Assembly: GCA_009760855.2 (NCBI GenBank) | Contig: WPIO01000062.1 | Span: 2,463,715 to 2,527,714, forward strand | Origin: Cristatella mucedo | Taxonomy: Eukaryota > Bryozoa > Phylactolaemata > Cristatellidae | Length of the DNA stretch: 64,000 nucleotides | Direction of reading: 5' to 3' | In this document: positions 13,420-24,245 of the stretch, piece by piece | Layout of the letters: the number at the start of each line of letters is the position of its first letter | How positions within the stretch are numbered: position 1 is the stretch's first letter | Position numbers and translations under genes: made by a program | Notes under the pieces: model-generated | Database searches by the model: none | The model's input: the letters and a program-made list of their open reading frames with translations, nothing else | Told to the model about the DNA's origin: nothing

Positions 13420-13703
13420 GTCTACCTTGATGAGAATATATATATTGTGTCCTTTTTTAAGTATGTAGAATGTTTCTCAAGAAATTTGTGATACAAGTTG
13501 TAGGTATCCCAAAGGAATTTTCGTATCTGCGACTGGCATTTGAAAGCCAGTAGAATTCGGAGCTGGCACAAAGGTGGCTGGCACGTCCGTGTTTGCTGTG
13601 GTCTGGTCAAGTAGCTTCAGCATTTCCTTCTGCTTAAACGGCCATGTTAGAAGAGCACCATATTCGTCTTTCATGACCACAGAGACGAATGACACGCGAT
13701 GGC
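13420..13703 (-). pseudogene. TRAF MATH-domain pseudogene, second exon
   Basis: Minus-strand exon copy preceded by an acceptor ending gttttgcag and starting GCCATCGCGTG. It encodes HRVSFVSVVMKDEYGALLTW, PFKQKEMLKLLDQ and later PNSTGFQMPVADTK, the C-terminal half of a TRAF-type MATH domain (family pattern HLSLFFVVM.GEYDALL.WPFKQKV.LMLLDQ). Near 13482-13490 the frame shifts: the next family-like segment, KFLEKHSTYLKKDTIYI, is in another frame. The acceptor position and phase equal those of the plus-strand TRAF gene at 41006. Confidence 0.88.
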
Positions 13704-13806
13704 CTGCAAAACATGCGCTTGATCTTCTATAGAAACTGCCGAGAAACGTATGGCTCGATCCCTTTACGGCCACGCAGCCAGACGTTTTTGCCAAATTAAT
13801 TGATAC

Positions 13807-13972
13807 CTTTACCAGTATCATCGCCATTGAAGTACATCCGTGAGCAGCTCTTGTAGCTAAATCGACTTGTATAGAACGGTGAGCTTTAAACCGATAGCGG
13901 GCGGCCTTATGCGGCATCTAGCTTTCGGTGACGATATCCAAAACGATCTTTTAGACCAAGGTACCGTCGTTG
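13807..13972 (-). pseudogene. TRAF MATH-domain pseudogene, first exon
   Basis: Minus-strand partner of the exon at 13420-13703, separated by a retained 103-bp intron with a GTATCA donor. In frame it gives the end of the MATH core, FYTSRFSYKSCSRMYFNGDD and TGKG, as in TRAF proteins. Upstream in the same alignment there are three stop codons (TAA in place of Tyr, Gln and Phe codons of the plus-strand copy) and a small deletion, so this copy cannot encode a protein. The retained intron rules out a processed retrocopy. Confidence 0.87.
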
Positions 13973-15116
13973 CTGGATGCGTCTAATGGCGGAAACCGGC
14001 GATCCGACAAATGTTGATCGCTTTTGGGAAGAGGGGTGTCGTGAAGCACAAGAGTCGTTATGTTGGGCCAGGGACTTTATTTCTGAATAAAACCAAAGAG
14101 CCGTGAAAGGTTAGATTATTGATGCCAATAACGCTTAGCTGATTAACGGTATCATTTGGCTTGCAATAGAAAAGCCCTAATAGCTATAGTAATAATGAAC
14201 ACAATGATTATACATTTGTCATAGCGCCCTCAGAGAACCTAATATAATCCTAGGAACTTTACATTTGCTGCTAAGCTATCACGGCCTCTTACAGTATGGA
14301 CTAAAGGATTGCCCGCCGAAGGGCTCGAACCTACGGTCGCGAAGAGCAAGCACCTTAGACCTGGGCTAAAACTCGGGGGGGGGGGCAATGCTACCTCATC
14401 TAAACTTCACCGGCTCAATAAGTGGATTACCGCATAAAATGTGTGTCGACCTTATGCATGCACCAAGAAAAACGGTGACGAGTATACAATTCCATAATGG
14501 ATCTGTCAGAAATGCAATCTCTTTAAAAGTACATGCATTCGAGTAAAAGTACATACATTGCCTTTACATTACAGCTGGCACCCCACATTACTCTGCCAGA
14601 TTCGTTGAAATCGTTTTTACGCAAATCAGAGGACCACAGCATAGGGTAGGATCCATCAAGGAATCCCACCGGAAAAGATGCAGGTCTGCCCCTCAACTCG
14701 GAGGTTCACTCTCAGTTATTACTGTCGCTCCACTGAACCCATCTCGGTCAGCCATTTCGCTATATATGCTAGCCAAGTAGGCAGCACAGCCTCTTCCGGT
14801 GGCTCTCCAGCACGTTGCTTGTGAGAAAGCGTTTCGTTTCGTTTCAGCTTCTTTTCTTTCAGGATGTTGATTCATGTCCATTGAAAACGTGTTCTGGAGT
14901 CTACCATTAATTTGCACTAAAAAAACTGGAAAATGCAAAGCTCAGCAGTCCAAATGTAAAACTCACTTTACACAAATCCGGCTGTTTTCCTACTACAATG
15001 CCAAATCAGCCGGTCAGTAGAAGTTTATACAAGTCGTTGACTTCACACGTTTATTTGCAGAAAGCGACGTGGTGCACTCCCACTGTATGGGTGTCTGAGT
15101 CCTCCTGAACCGGATG
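13973..15116. other. Mostly unrecognised; small LINE and SINE relics
   Basis: 14205-14275 is a minus-strand LINE 3' tail (ATAGCGCCCTCAGAGAACCT). 14300-14375 is a SINE head on the minus strand with a B box GGTTCGAGCCC. A G-run lies at 14376-14385. Nothing recognised in 14390-15116. Confidence 0.55.
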
Positions 15117-15120
15117 ATTC

Positions 15121-15877
15121 TGTACCCAGGCTGGGTTCGGTTGGCTGGGACCGGACGGCTATAGTGAGGGTTAGGGTCACCGGCTAGGCCGGGGTCGGAC
15201 CTACGGCACGGCCGGATGTATGCGGTGACGTGAGGTCACCGGGGCTCTTGGGTACGGAAAGTTGGCCAAGTAAGTCGTGGTGTTGAAGGCTCCCAGTCTC
15301 GCCGAGTTATGCACCTGGATTCGTGCAGGCGTGCTCCGGCGATGCTGCCACGCACGCAAGGGAACGAGTACCCAAGGCCCGAGTGGAGCTGGATAGCTCG
15401 CTCGTTGTTGACTTGTTTATACCGCGTTCCCCCGTGTAGTGTGTTCGTGACCCCCCCCCCCCGTGTGTTGGCGTCTTTCGGTGGAAGCTTACGACTGTGG
15501 TAGTTGTCGACTCGGACTAGCCAGAAGTTACTCAGCCAGCCGGGTTTTGGACGGCGTACGCTCGTACTGTTGGATTCGGAGTCGGTACAACGACAGGACT
15601 GCAGAAGCCGACTGACCCCAACTAACACGTATGTTCGCGCTTGCTATGTTCGCGCTTGCTGCGTCGTCTTGCGCCCCCGTAGTGTACTGTGTATATTACC
15701 CTCCCTGTAGACTTTTTTAGTTGCTCTGTTGTTGTTGGCGCATGCGTTATTATAAAAGATGTTTAACCTGACGGCCGCTCGTCTTACCCTAGCTCGGCGG
15801 CATGGCGAGCGGCAGCGTGGCCGGAGTATGTCGGGGTTTGGCGGGAATTAGCCTCTGACCCCTGGAACCCGGTTACA
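15121..15877 (+). mobile_element. Solo LTR, family A
   Basis: 757 bp, same ends and orientation as the copy at 10413. It is flanked by a perfect 4-bp duplication attc (15117-15120, 15878-15881). It is very similar to the first copy, with a longer C-run near 15450 and a 15-bp tandem duplication near 15630 (ATGTTCGCGCTTGCT). Confidence 0.93.
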
Positions 15878-15881
15878 ATTC

Positions 15882-16780
15882 TCGAATCTCTCTGAAGGGA
15901 TTGCGACATTGGAGTCCAGCTGCCGTTGTGTGCTGCTGCCTTTACACCAGAGACAGCTTCCTGGCATACGGGAAATCTTTGGCCCGATGTCGGCCCTCGG
16001 TAGCAGGAACTTCTCCCAGACAAAGGATGACAAATGCAAGCAGGATTCCGAAGGTGTGGGAAACCAGTTGCTTGGCTTCGTGAAAAAGCCTCGTCGCCGT
16101 CCCTACATGTGGTCTGAGTATATGCAGGCCGGTACCGCTCCTTCCTTAAACAGCTGTCGGGAGCATCACCAGTGGTGCATAGCTGTGGTCGGCCTGTGGT
16201 GTGGTTTGGACAGGCCGGTAACCACAGTCAGATGGTGGACTCACCATCGGGGTCGGCCAAAACACAGCCGTGGGCGAGGAGGGGGATTCAGTGGGGAGAG
16301 AGGGGCGAGTGAAGTCGTGCTCCCTCTGCTCTGTAGTAGAATAAACTGTTGGTGTTGGTTCCGTGCTGGCGTTCTTAGTGCAAGGCGTTCTTCGTGCAAG
16401 GCGCATAGAAGCACACTACAGATAAAAACCAAAGAGCCGTAAGCACTAGAAGCACTCGGCGATAGCTATCAATGTCGTTATACAGAGATCAAGCTGCTGT
16501 AATGCAATGGCCAATCTTTAACAACGACGCCGACACACTTTTCGTCGAAGCCCGGGCGAAAGTCGACAAGTACGTGGGCATCACCCGTGCTCTGCTGTCG
16601 AGCGGTCACAGGTCGGTGGTGGTGAGGCCTTTTGTCTCGGTAGCTGGTTCCGAGCAGTTTTCGCTTCGGCGACTCTGCCTGTCCGACGCGATCTCGGGGT
16701 CCGAGACAGTATGGACCCCGTTCCGAAGCTGCCACTCGAGGGTAGCTCACGGCCCTGGCTGGTCAGGGTAACTCGGATTA
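15882..16780. other. Unclassified; possible LTR remnant and R2-like 5' debris
   Basis: 16156-16415 has LTR-like traits (GAATAAAC near 16340, CACTACA end) but no target duplication. Around 16640-16720 the plus strand reads LRRLCLSDAISGSETVW, related to LSISDAINGSVTVW on the minus strand near 19000, so both probably come from the same LINE type. Confidence 0.45.
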
Positions 16781-17255
16781 ATTGTAAAGTTTTTGCAGTT
16801 CTTAATCAATCTTTCAACCTGCCTTCTCGACCCGTGGCAGAAGCTCGACACCCTGCAGATGTTCTTGCTCCCGCGAATAGACCTCTGCTGCGAAGGCAAG
16901 GTCTCTCGGGCGGGTCTGAAGCCGGCCAATAAGGCCCTGGTCGACCTCTGCTGAAGTGCATGTGACCTCCAGAGATTCTCCGTCACATTCCCTTCGCCCC
17001 ACTTTCCCTTCGTCACACTTTCCCTTCGCCCCACTTTCCCTTCGTCACACTTTTCTTCTCCTCGGAAGGCCTCAGCTCGTCCCCCTGTGGCGGAAATCGG
17101 CGATCCTGCAAGCGACACACGTCTGAAAGATGTTGGGATCGTCGGACAGGATGTGTCGGCCGTCGCTCCCCCACCTCCACGAAAAGGCCATAGCCATCGT
17201 CAACAGCACACTTAGAAGCGACAAGGAGCGCTTGCTTCCTCAGCCCGCGAGGGTC
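16781..17255 (+). mobile_element. R2/NeSL-like LINE, C-terminal fragment
   Basis: Broken frames give LDPWQKLDTLQMFLLPRIDL, then KVSRAGLKPANKALVDL, and after a GC-rich minisatellite (16985-17050, CCTTCGCCCCACTTTC units) PLWRKSAILQATHV and HLHEKAIAIVNSTLRSDKE. PWQKLDxL..F..PR and the following pattern are typical of the region after the RT palm in R2/NeSL/HERO-type LINEs. Clade placement is inference. Confidence 0.65.
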
Positions 17256-17289
17256 GGACATGGAAACAGGGTCGACCCTATGTCGCCCT

Positions 17290-18154
17290 GGACCCAGGCA
17301 TGCATGTGCCTGATCGGTCTAAGCGGCTGCTGTTGTATGACGGTTTCTCCGGCGGCGACCGTGAGTCGCGGGTAGCCCCCGTGGCTCCGGCCGGTCAGGC
17401 GCGGCAACTGGACCCTTTCCCTCAGCAAAAGCGCTTCCTCCCTAGTTATAAGGGTTGTCTGGAGCTGTCCTGCCTAGTAGAGTCGGCTCTGCATGATGCC
17501 GCTAAGAAGAAGCACACTCTCTATGGCACCTTCCTAGATCTTCTGAACGCCTTCCACAGGGTCCCCACGAGGCCCCTTTTTGTCATCTTGGGACATTGAG
17601 CATTCGTTCACCGAACCTTTAAAGAAGATGTATGCTGATGCATCCATCGTTCTGCATTTGGGCCCTGTTTGCTTGCCACCTTTCTAGCGGCGGCCGGCAT
17701 GCGCCAAGGGGACCCGCTCTCGCCCATCCTTTGGACGAGGTGATGGAGCCCCTGGTACGAAAGCTGGCTGCGAGATCGGATCGGCACGGGTATGCCCTAA
17801 GTTCAGCAAAGATAACCGTTTGCGCCTTGGCGGATGATCTAGCGGTTTTTGCCTGATCTCCGGTGTCCCTAAAACGCCTCCTCGATCAGGCGAATCGTAT
17901 AGCGGCCCGGATTGGTCTGTCCTTTTCCCCGGCGAAGTGCAGGATCCTCCTGCGCACCGTGTCGGTGACTGACCGCCCTCCGTTTAGGATTGCTTGCGCC
18001 GAGATCCAGCTTTTGGGGGCAGGAGAGTCGCACCTGTATCTTGGTGTCCCGAAGGGTTTTTTGTACCCCAGGACAGAGATTGAGAAAGGGGTGTAACTCC
18101 TCACCCGCGATATGGTCCTTATTCAGCACTCCCTCCTCACGCCCTGGCAAAAAC
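17290..18154 (+). mobile_element. R2/NeSL-like LINE, reverse transcriptase fragment
   Basis: Three plus-strand segments in different frames form an RT: QQKRFLPSYKGCLELSCLVE and TFLDLLNAFHRVP (17410-17560), a GDPLSPIL-type box near 17705 in another frame, CALADDLAVFA (catalytic DD, 17822-17852) and LLDQANRIAARIGLSFSPAK with SHLYLGVPKG (17880-18050). It ends in LLTPWQKLNAV, where a LINE tail has been inserted. Frameshifts make it inactive. The order (C-terminal piece at 16781 before RT) shows two joined fragments. Confidence 0.8.
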
Positions 18155-18374
18155 TTAATGCTGTAAATGCAGCCACTAACAAAACTTGCATGCTGACCTT
18201 GTGCATGTTACCCCTCACGATGTTATTCTTGTAGTTTATCAAGCATGATACCACATATCACTCACAATTCGATTTTGTTTGCAGCAAATGTGAAGCACCT
18301 AGAAAGAGACTAGAAAGAGAGTTCTCTGAGGAGGGCTTTATCAAGTGCATTATTATTATCATTATTATTATTAT
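18155..18374 (+). mobile_element. CR1/L2-like LINE 3' end inserted in R2-like LINE
   Basis: 220 bp of the common LINE 3' terminus, from GCAGCCACTAACAAAACTTG to the ATT microsatellite. It interrupts the R2-like frame right after the PWQKLNAV codons, so this insertion is younger than the R2-like copy. A short internal duplication of the CTAGAAAGAGA block is present near 18300. Confidence 0.85.
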
Positions 18375-18484
18375 GCTCTCCACTCCTTCTAAATGCTCCG
18401 GTTAGAGTACCTTTGTTGTGCCAAATGGCTCCAGAAGAAGCTTTGCTCCCGACTGATAGAGCGGTGAGGGAGCTCTGTTAGATG

Positions 18485-19715
18485 ACATGGTTACATGAGG
18501 CTTTGGCCCGAGGGGATGAATCCCGAGCGTGACCTACACTCAGTCAAGGTGGACAGCCTATCCTCCCCTGTTGTAGCCAGTTGGCCAGTGTCACTGAAAC
18601 GGTGCTGCGCCTGTACATTCAACCAGATCGGGATGCCAGGGTTCCCGGCTGCCAATCGGAGTAGGCACATCGCTCGCGACTCTTTTAACGCTACTCAGAC
18701 GGGAGCAGCCGTCCTCATCGGCCGGCGCCGATCTGGATCGCATGCGAGAGCCGGAGCATGTCGAAGACTCAGGAGATGCAATCGATGAGCACAGTTGAAC
18801 GGCTGTCGCTCCACTCGCAGGAGCCATCGGCACATCCTGCTGGGCACTGGCAGCCACATGAGGGTCATTTACCTCGGGCACAGGAGAATCAGCCTCCTCG
18901 TCATCCGGCTTCAGCTCTGTATTAGGATACTCGCCGTACAGAGCCTCGTCGTTCTCTGATCTTGCAAGGCCCACAAATTTACACCAAACAGTCACCGAGC
19001 CATTAATGGCATCCGAGATGCTGAGCTTCCATAGCAGTTTGCAATGCTTCCGGCTCACTCTCAGCACTGCCAACGTGCGCTCGTTATCAGATTGCCGGGT
19101 TCCGAGGGATCCCACTACAAATTTACGCCCAGTTGCCTGAGCACCTGGGGGGGGGGCCTCCGACCATGCGAACGTGAGAGTGCGCCTGTATAACCACCAT
19201 CCTCAAAGAACCTTCCGGAGAGGAAGATCGTACGGGCCTCATCCGAGGGGTACCTTTGACGACTTTGATCATCTCACCTAGCCCGTCGAGAGCAACAGTG
19301 GCGATAATCACATCAGTGGAAGAAAGCATACGGCATGCCTGAGTGGCCGTGAAGATGTCGACTTCCTGACTAAAGAAGACAAAGCCAAGGCCACTGCTCG
19401 GGCATGGGCATGAAAGAAACCGGTCGTGGCACGCAGAGGCAGGCATATGATTCACATCGGTACCTGCGGATGAGGTCGGCTGCTCTCGCCTGAGTGGTGT
19501 AAACAGTCACGCACGATGTGCCTACTCCGAGTGGCAGCGGGGGGGGGGGGGGGACCCTAGCGTCCCAATCTGGTTGAATGTGCAGGCACAGCGCCGGTTC
19601 AGTGACACTGGCCAACAGGCAACAGCAGAGGAGGATAGGCTGTCCACCCTGATTTAGTGTAGGTCACGCTCGGGATTCGTCCCCTCAGATCAAAGCCACA
19701 TGCAACCATTTCCGG
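18485..19715. repeat. Inverted repeat flanking a minus-strand open frame
   Basis: The plus strand at about 18500-18725 is the reverse complement, with scattered differences, of about 19487-19712. Shared blocks include GAGCGTGACCTACACT and GGACAGCCTATCCTCC. The ~760-bp centre carries a 174-codon minus-strand frame (19115-18591) with LSISDAINGSVTVW. I take this as two opposed fragments of one R2/NeSL-like family rather than terminal inverted repeats; no target duplication is visible at the outer ends. C-runs at about 19150 and 19540 add length variation. Confidence 0.7.
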
Positions 19716-19939
19716 TGCCAAATAATATTATATGCTCAAACGCAAACTGACTGCTAACTATAGCTCATTAGTGGAACTGATATCGAGCTATGTAGCCACT
19801 CTATGTTATGGCATTTATTTTTTTGTTTGTAGTAAGTAGTTCAGCTCAGCAGTCAGAAATGAGTGTTCAAATGTTTCTGTTTAATGTGACAGCATCAGAC
19901 TGTTGGTCATATCTAACCTCTGCAACATAGACAGTAATA
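19716..19939. other. No recognised feature
   Basis: AT-rich sequence between the R2-like pile and the LINE tail; nothing recognised. Confidence 0.4.
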
Positions 19940-22430
19940 ATAAGTGATATACTACATTTGATAATAAGCCCTTAGCGAACTCAATCTCTTTCTAGATGCT
20001 CTACATTTGCTGCCAACGAAGCACGATCGAATGGTTAGTGGTAGCATGCTCAATAAACAACAACAACGATAGGGTTAGTGGTGAAATGCACAGGGTCAGC
20101 TAGCAAGTGTGGCTAGTGGCAACTTGCACAGTGTCAACACCCATAAGCACATAAAGGTCGAACCACAGGGACCCACTAAATACTGTGATAAAACAGATGC
20201 GTTTTTTTAGTTTCTTTTTAAATGCGGTCGTCTGGAGATGTGACACAAGTCGGGAGTGAGTTCCAGGCTTTGGGAGCATACGAACTAAAGGCACGGTATC
20301 TAAATGATTTGAGATCTGTGTGAGGTATAGGTGAGCAGTGAGAATTCGAATAGCAGATGGGACGATGCTTAGCGTAGTGGGCAGTAGATCTGATAGGCAG
20401 GCTGGAGCCATAGAATGAACGGACCTAAAAGTAAGTGACAAAACCTTGAAGTCAATGCGTTGCATGACTGGGAGCCACTGCAGATCAGCGAGAAGTGGTG
20501 TGAACTGCTATGTCGAAAACAGACAAGCCTGGTTGCACAGTTCTGCACCAGCTGTAAGCACCTGATTGCACAGGCCTGCAGGCCAGCAAGCAGGAAGTTG
20601 CAGAAGTCAAGACTGGATATCACAAGTGCATGGACCGATTTAGATGTGGTATGCTTATATAAACAAGCCCGAATTTGAGCAACGCTATGTGGCTGAAAGT
20701 AGGCAGACAGGAGATATGCTGGCAGCACAGTTTGTGAGCGAGCACTAACCTTTCCGATTTCCGAATCACACTTGTTTGCCCATAACTAGTAAGCTGGTTT
20801 TGTCCTCATTTAACTTAAGAAAATGGGCAGCCATTCATGTGCCGACGTCATCAATGCATGCAGCAAAGGAGTTGAGAAAATTCGATGTGCTTAAGGGCTG
20901 GGAGAGATCAAAGCAAAGGTACAACTGAGTGTCATCCACATATAAGTGAAAGCCTAGATTGTGCTTGGCAATCACATCGGCAAGAAGGATAGTATAAACC
21001 ATGAAAAGAACCGGAACAAGTATACAGCCCTGAGGTACCCCATATTTCAGAGGTTCCTTGGATGATCTTTGTCCATTCACATCTAAACTCTTGAGTCTCC
21101 CACTAAGATAACAACTGAAACACTGCAGTGCAGTGCCAGTAATGCTCAAGCAAGATAAGAGGCATACAGCAAGATAAGAGGCATACATGCAGCAAGTGAG
21201 TTGAGAGAATTTGAGGTGCTCGAAGGGTGGGAGGGATCAAAGCAAAGGTACAACTGAGTGTCATCGACATAGAAGTGAAAGCCTAGATGGTGCTTGGCAA
21301 TCACATCAGCAAGAGGGAGAGTATAGATGGTGAAAAGAGCCGGACCTAGCACGGAGCCCTGAGGTACCCCATATTTCAGAGGTACCTCGGATGATCTTTG
21401 TCCATTCACGTCAATACCCTGGAATCTCCCACTGAGACAGGAACTGAACCATTGCAGAGCAGTGCCAGTGATGCTCAGGCGAGATGAGAGGCGCTCAAGA
21501 AGGACTTGGTGATCGATAGTATCAAAAGCTGCCGAAAGATCGAGCAAAACAAGCAGAGATACTTCACCTGTGTCTGCATTCCTAAGCAGGTCGTCGTACA
21601 TCCAAAGCAATGCTGACTATGTGAAGTGATTAGCTCTAAAACCAGACTGTAACTTACCTGCAAGGCTTAAAGTTTTAATATATGAGTTCAGCCGGTCTGC
21701 CATGACTCATTCCAGTGTCTTTGATAGGAATGGTAGAAGGGAGACTAGGCAAAATTTGCTCATTTTCTCTTGGTCTAGTGTTGCTTTCCTTAGTAGTAGC
21801 CTGACTACACCTTTTTGAAAGGTGCTAGTACTTGACATGAGGCTAACGACATATTTATCATGTTAGTTATGCAAGGCAGCAGCAGATCTATGCATAGTAG
21901 AAGCAAGACAGTGGGATTAGCATCCAAATGACTAGTTTTCATCTTTGATTGGGATGTGACCTTTAGGACGAGGTCACTAGTGACCTCCATGAATGTAGAC
22001 TTTGAGGTGCTGCAAAGAATCGAGAGACAGCATTCCAGGGGGTGGCTGCCATCTTACGGATGCACTCCCTGATTTGTCTTTCTTGGTGACTTAGAAGCTA
22101 GAGATGCGATCAGCTAGTTCACCACAGGGATTATTGGGTAAGGAGCTAACATGAGAGCAGTTGAGGAGATGGTTGATCGTCAACATCTGCATGTTTGGGT
22201 TGTTTATCGGCGATTCAACGATGTTTTTATAGAAGCTAGGCTTCTCCTTTGCTAGAATCGACTGGTATGGTCTTCTGTAGTCCTGATATGCCTTTCGATG
22301 GCTAGTCAGTCCTGATCTTGTTTATGCTTTTTTAAGCTTCCTCTTAGTAGACCTAGCTAATTTATTGTCTTTGGTAAACCATAGGCAGTGTGGGCAAGGG
22401 CGCACGGTGTCCTTAGTCAGGGGTGCAAAC
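19940..22430 (-). mobile_element. CR1/L2-like LINE, longest copy, with duplicated RT core
   Basis: Read on the minus strand. A linker like that of CR1/L2 ORF2 starts near 22400 (HRKAYQDYRRPYQSILAKEK). RT motif 1 follows near 21830-21700 (FKKGVVRLLLRKATLDQE), then LLVLLDLSAAFDTIDHQVLL, GVPQGSVLGPALF and FYVDDTQLY with the catalytic DD. A second copy of the GVPQG to YVDD core is present because 20851-21155 and 21182-21480 are tandem duplicates about 329 bp apart. The C-terminal domain (20728-20100) and the AAT-tailed 3' end complete it. No endonuclease domain was recognised. Frameshifts make it inactive. Confidence 0.88.
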
Positions 22431-22544
22431 TCGTCGGTCGAGCATGTCAGCTAGTGTCGTGTTGTTGCAAACTACTAATGATGACAGGTAGGAAGGGGGA
22501 GGACTCGACTCAAGTGATTCGATCGAGCCCAGCAGCTCACGAGT
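22431..22544. other. Junction between opposed LINE copies
   Basis: Short region separating the minus-strand LINE (left) from the plus-strand LINE (right), head to head; nothing recognised. Confidence 0.4.
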
Positions 22545-23510
22545 GACCTCTCGTTAGACGACCACATCAGCTCCACAATCAAGTCTGCTTGCTTTCAGCT
22601 ACACAACATTGCTAAAATTCGGCCTTGTTTAGATAAGGATACCACGTCAAAGTTGGTCCATTTGTGACATCCGACATCCTTGACTTCTGTAACTCACTGC
22701 TTGCTGGCCTACCGGCATGTGCAATCAGGCGATTACAGCTGGCACAAAACTCCTCAGCTAGGCTCGTCTGTCGTGAGCGGTGCAGTTGCGACATCACACG
22801 ACTTCTTGCTGACCTGCACTGGCTCTCTGTCAAGCAACGGATCGACTTCAAGGTTTTGTAGATCTCTTCTAGGTCACTTCATTCTTTGGCTCCAGCCTAC
22901 CTCTCAGATCCACTCCCCCATCAGGCCAAGCATTATAAAAAAATACTGGCTGATTTAACAGCCTCTTTTTGGATAGCGACAGAAGAGCCTTATGGCTATC
23001 ACCACTGCACCTTCGAACCCACGACCTCGGGGCTGCGGTCGTAAAAAGCAACCGCCATACCTAGTGAGCCATTACGGCTACCACCTGCTTGTCGGAATCC
23101 AACAGTTTACTAACACCTTGTACAAACCTCAAATCCTTTGGAGACCGTGCATTTTGTTCGTATGCTCCCAAAGCCTGGAACTCCCCCCCCCCCGACTTGA
23201 GTCAGAACATCCCCTGACTTGACCACATTTAAAAAGAACTTAAAAACACACCTATTTAGGACAGCATTTAGTGAGTACCTTTGATTCGTCCTTGATGTGC
23301 TTATGCGTGCTGACACTGCATGCTGCCACTAACCACATTTGCATGCTGACCCTGTGCATGTCACCCCAAACCACGTTATTCGTGTTGTTTATCAAGCATG
23401 ACATTACTCACCATTCCACCACGTTTCCTTTTGCATCAAATGTAAAGCGCCTAGAAAGAGATTGAGTTCTCTGAGGGCACTTTAATAAGTGCATTATTAT
23501 TATTTTTATT
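22545..23510 (+). mobile_element. CR1/L2-like LINE, 3' fragment split by a SINE1
   Basis: Starts at TTAGACGACCACATCAGCTC (SLDDHISSTIKS-type segment, also at 61735). It runs through the C-terminal domain (LARLVCRERCSCDITRLLAD, VKQRIDFKVL), is interrupted by a SINE1 at 22934-23080, resumes at ACCACCTGCTTGTCGGAATC and ends in the ATT microsatellite at about 23508. A C-run near 23185 disrupts the frame. Confidence 0.88.
22934..23080 (-). mobile_element. SINE1 inserted in a LINE
   Basis: Full minus-strand SINE1. A box TGGCTCACTAGG fits the TRGYNNANNNGG consensus; GGCGGTTGCTTTTTACGACC, GGTTCGAAGG (decayed B box) and GGCTGTTAAATCAGCCAGTA follow. Intact LINE sequence on both sides shows a clean insertion. 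Confidence 0.88.
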
Positions 23511-23947
23511 ACGGTATTCCTGCCGTTAACGTGGAAGCGGAGCCCTAGTTCTCCAGTCAGGGTCTAGGCTCCGGCTTGGGCTCCTCGTCTTATTTGGGTT
23601 GTTCCCCACAGTAGACTTAGGTAGCCTAAGTGAGGGGACGTGTTCCCTCCCGCAAGAGTGCTTGTGTTGTTGAGAGCTTGTGAGGAGTGTGGAGATAAAA
23701 CTGAGCTAGACGCGCAGCGACTTTGTGCGCTTGCGAATAAAGCTCAGTAAAATCCCCAGCTTGTCTCGCTTTCCAATTCACGCCTCGGACTCATGACCAC
23801 CGTCAGTAACGGTGAGTAGGTTAGCGCCAGAAACGCTCGTTTTGCGGTGGCCTGCTTATTGCGTGTAGGCTGGCAATGAATTCTATTAGGCTGTACGTTA
23901 GGCCGCTCGCAGAGCTGCAGGCTAAGCCTACTCGGCCGACAAGTTAC
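23511..23947 (+). mobile_element. LTR family B, 3' fragment
   Basis: About 435 bp matching 11835-12266 of the long LTR B copy, including GAGATAAAACTGAGC, GAATAAAGCTCAGTAAAATC (polyadenylation-like) and CGGACTCATGACCACC, ending AAGTTACA. It abuts the ATT tail of the LINE, so its 5' part was lost or replaced there. Confidence 0.8.
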
Positions 23948-23974
23948 AATTTTATATATAAGACGTTACAATTT

Positions 23975-24245
23975 TATATAGGCAGCCATCCCTCATGAGT
24001 GTTATGCTCGAGGTCTTGCCTAGCCTACTCAAAGCCTGAGCGGATTTCGATAGGCATACGGCAGCCAACAGACTTCATTTCACACAGCAATGAGAAAATG
24101 GTTAGTATAGCTGAGTCAGGAGAGCAGTTGAGGTAGCAAGCAGCGTGGAAATAGCAGAACTGAGGGCACGAGGAGGCTGAAACCAGTGCAGCAGTTCAGC
24201 TAGGTATGAAGGAGCCAAGCCGTAGCATGAGGGGCATCAGTTCAA
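23975..24245 (+). repeat. Dispersed repeat D2, copy 1
   Basis: Shares GCAGCCAACAGACTTCATTT, GTCAGGAGAGCAGTTGAGGT and CAGCAGTTCAGCTAGGTAT with 36245-36570 and 42205-42880. The middle part present in the other copies (CCGCTGAAAA.. block) is missing here. Confidence 0.7.

Noticed and set aside
16156-16415. Solo LTR with GAATAAAC and CACTACA end
   Set aside because: No TG start with a matching target duplication could be found.
18485-19715. DNA transposon with terminal inverted repeats
   Set aside because: Arms continue coding-like R2/NeSL-type sequence, differ in C-run content, and have no target duplication; opposed LINE fragments fit better.
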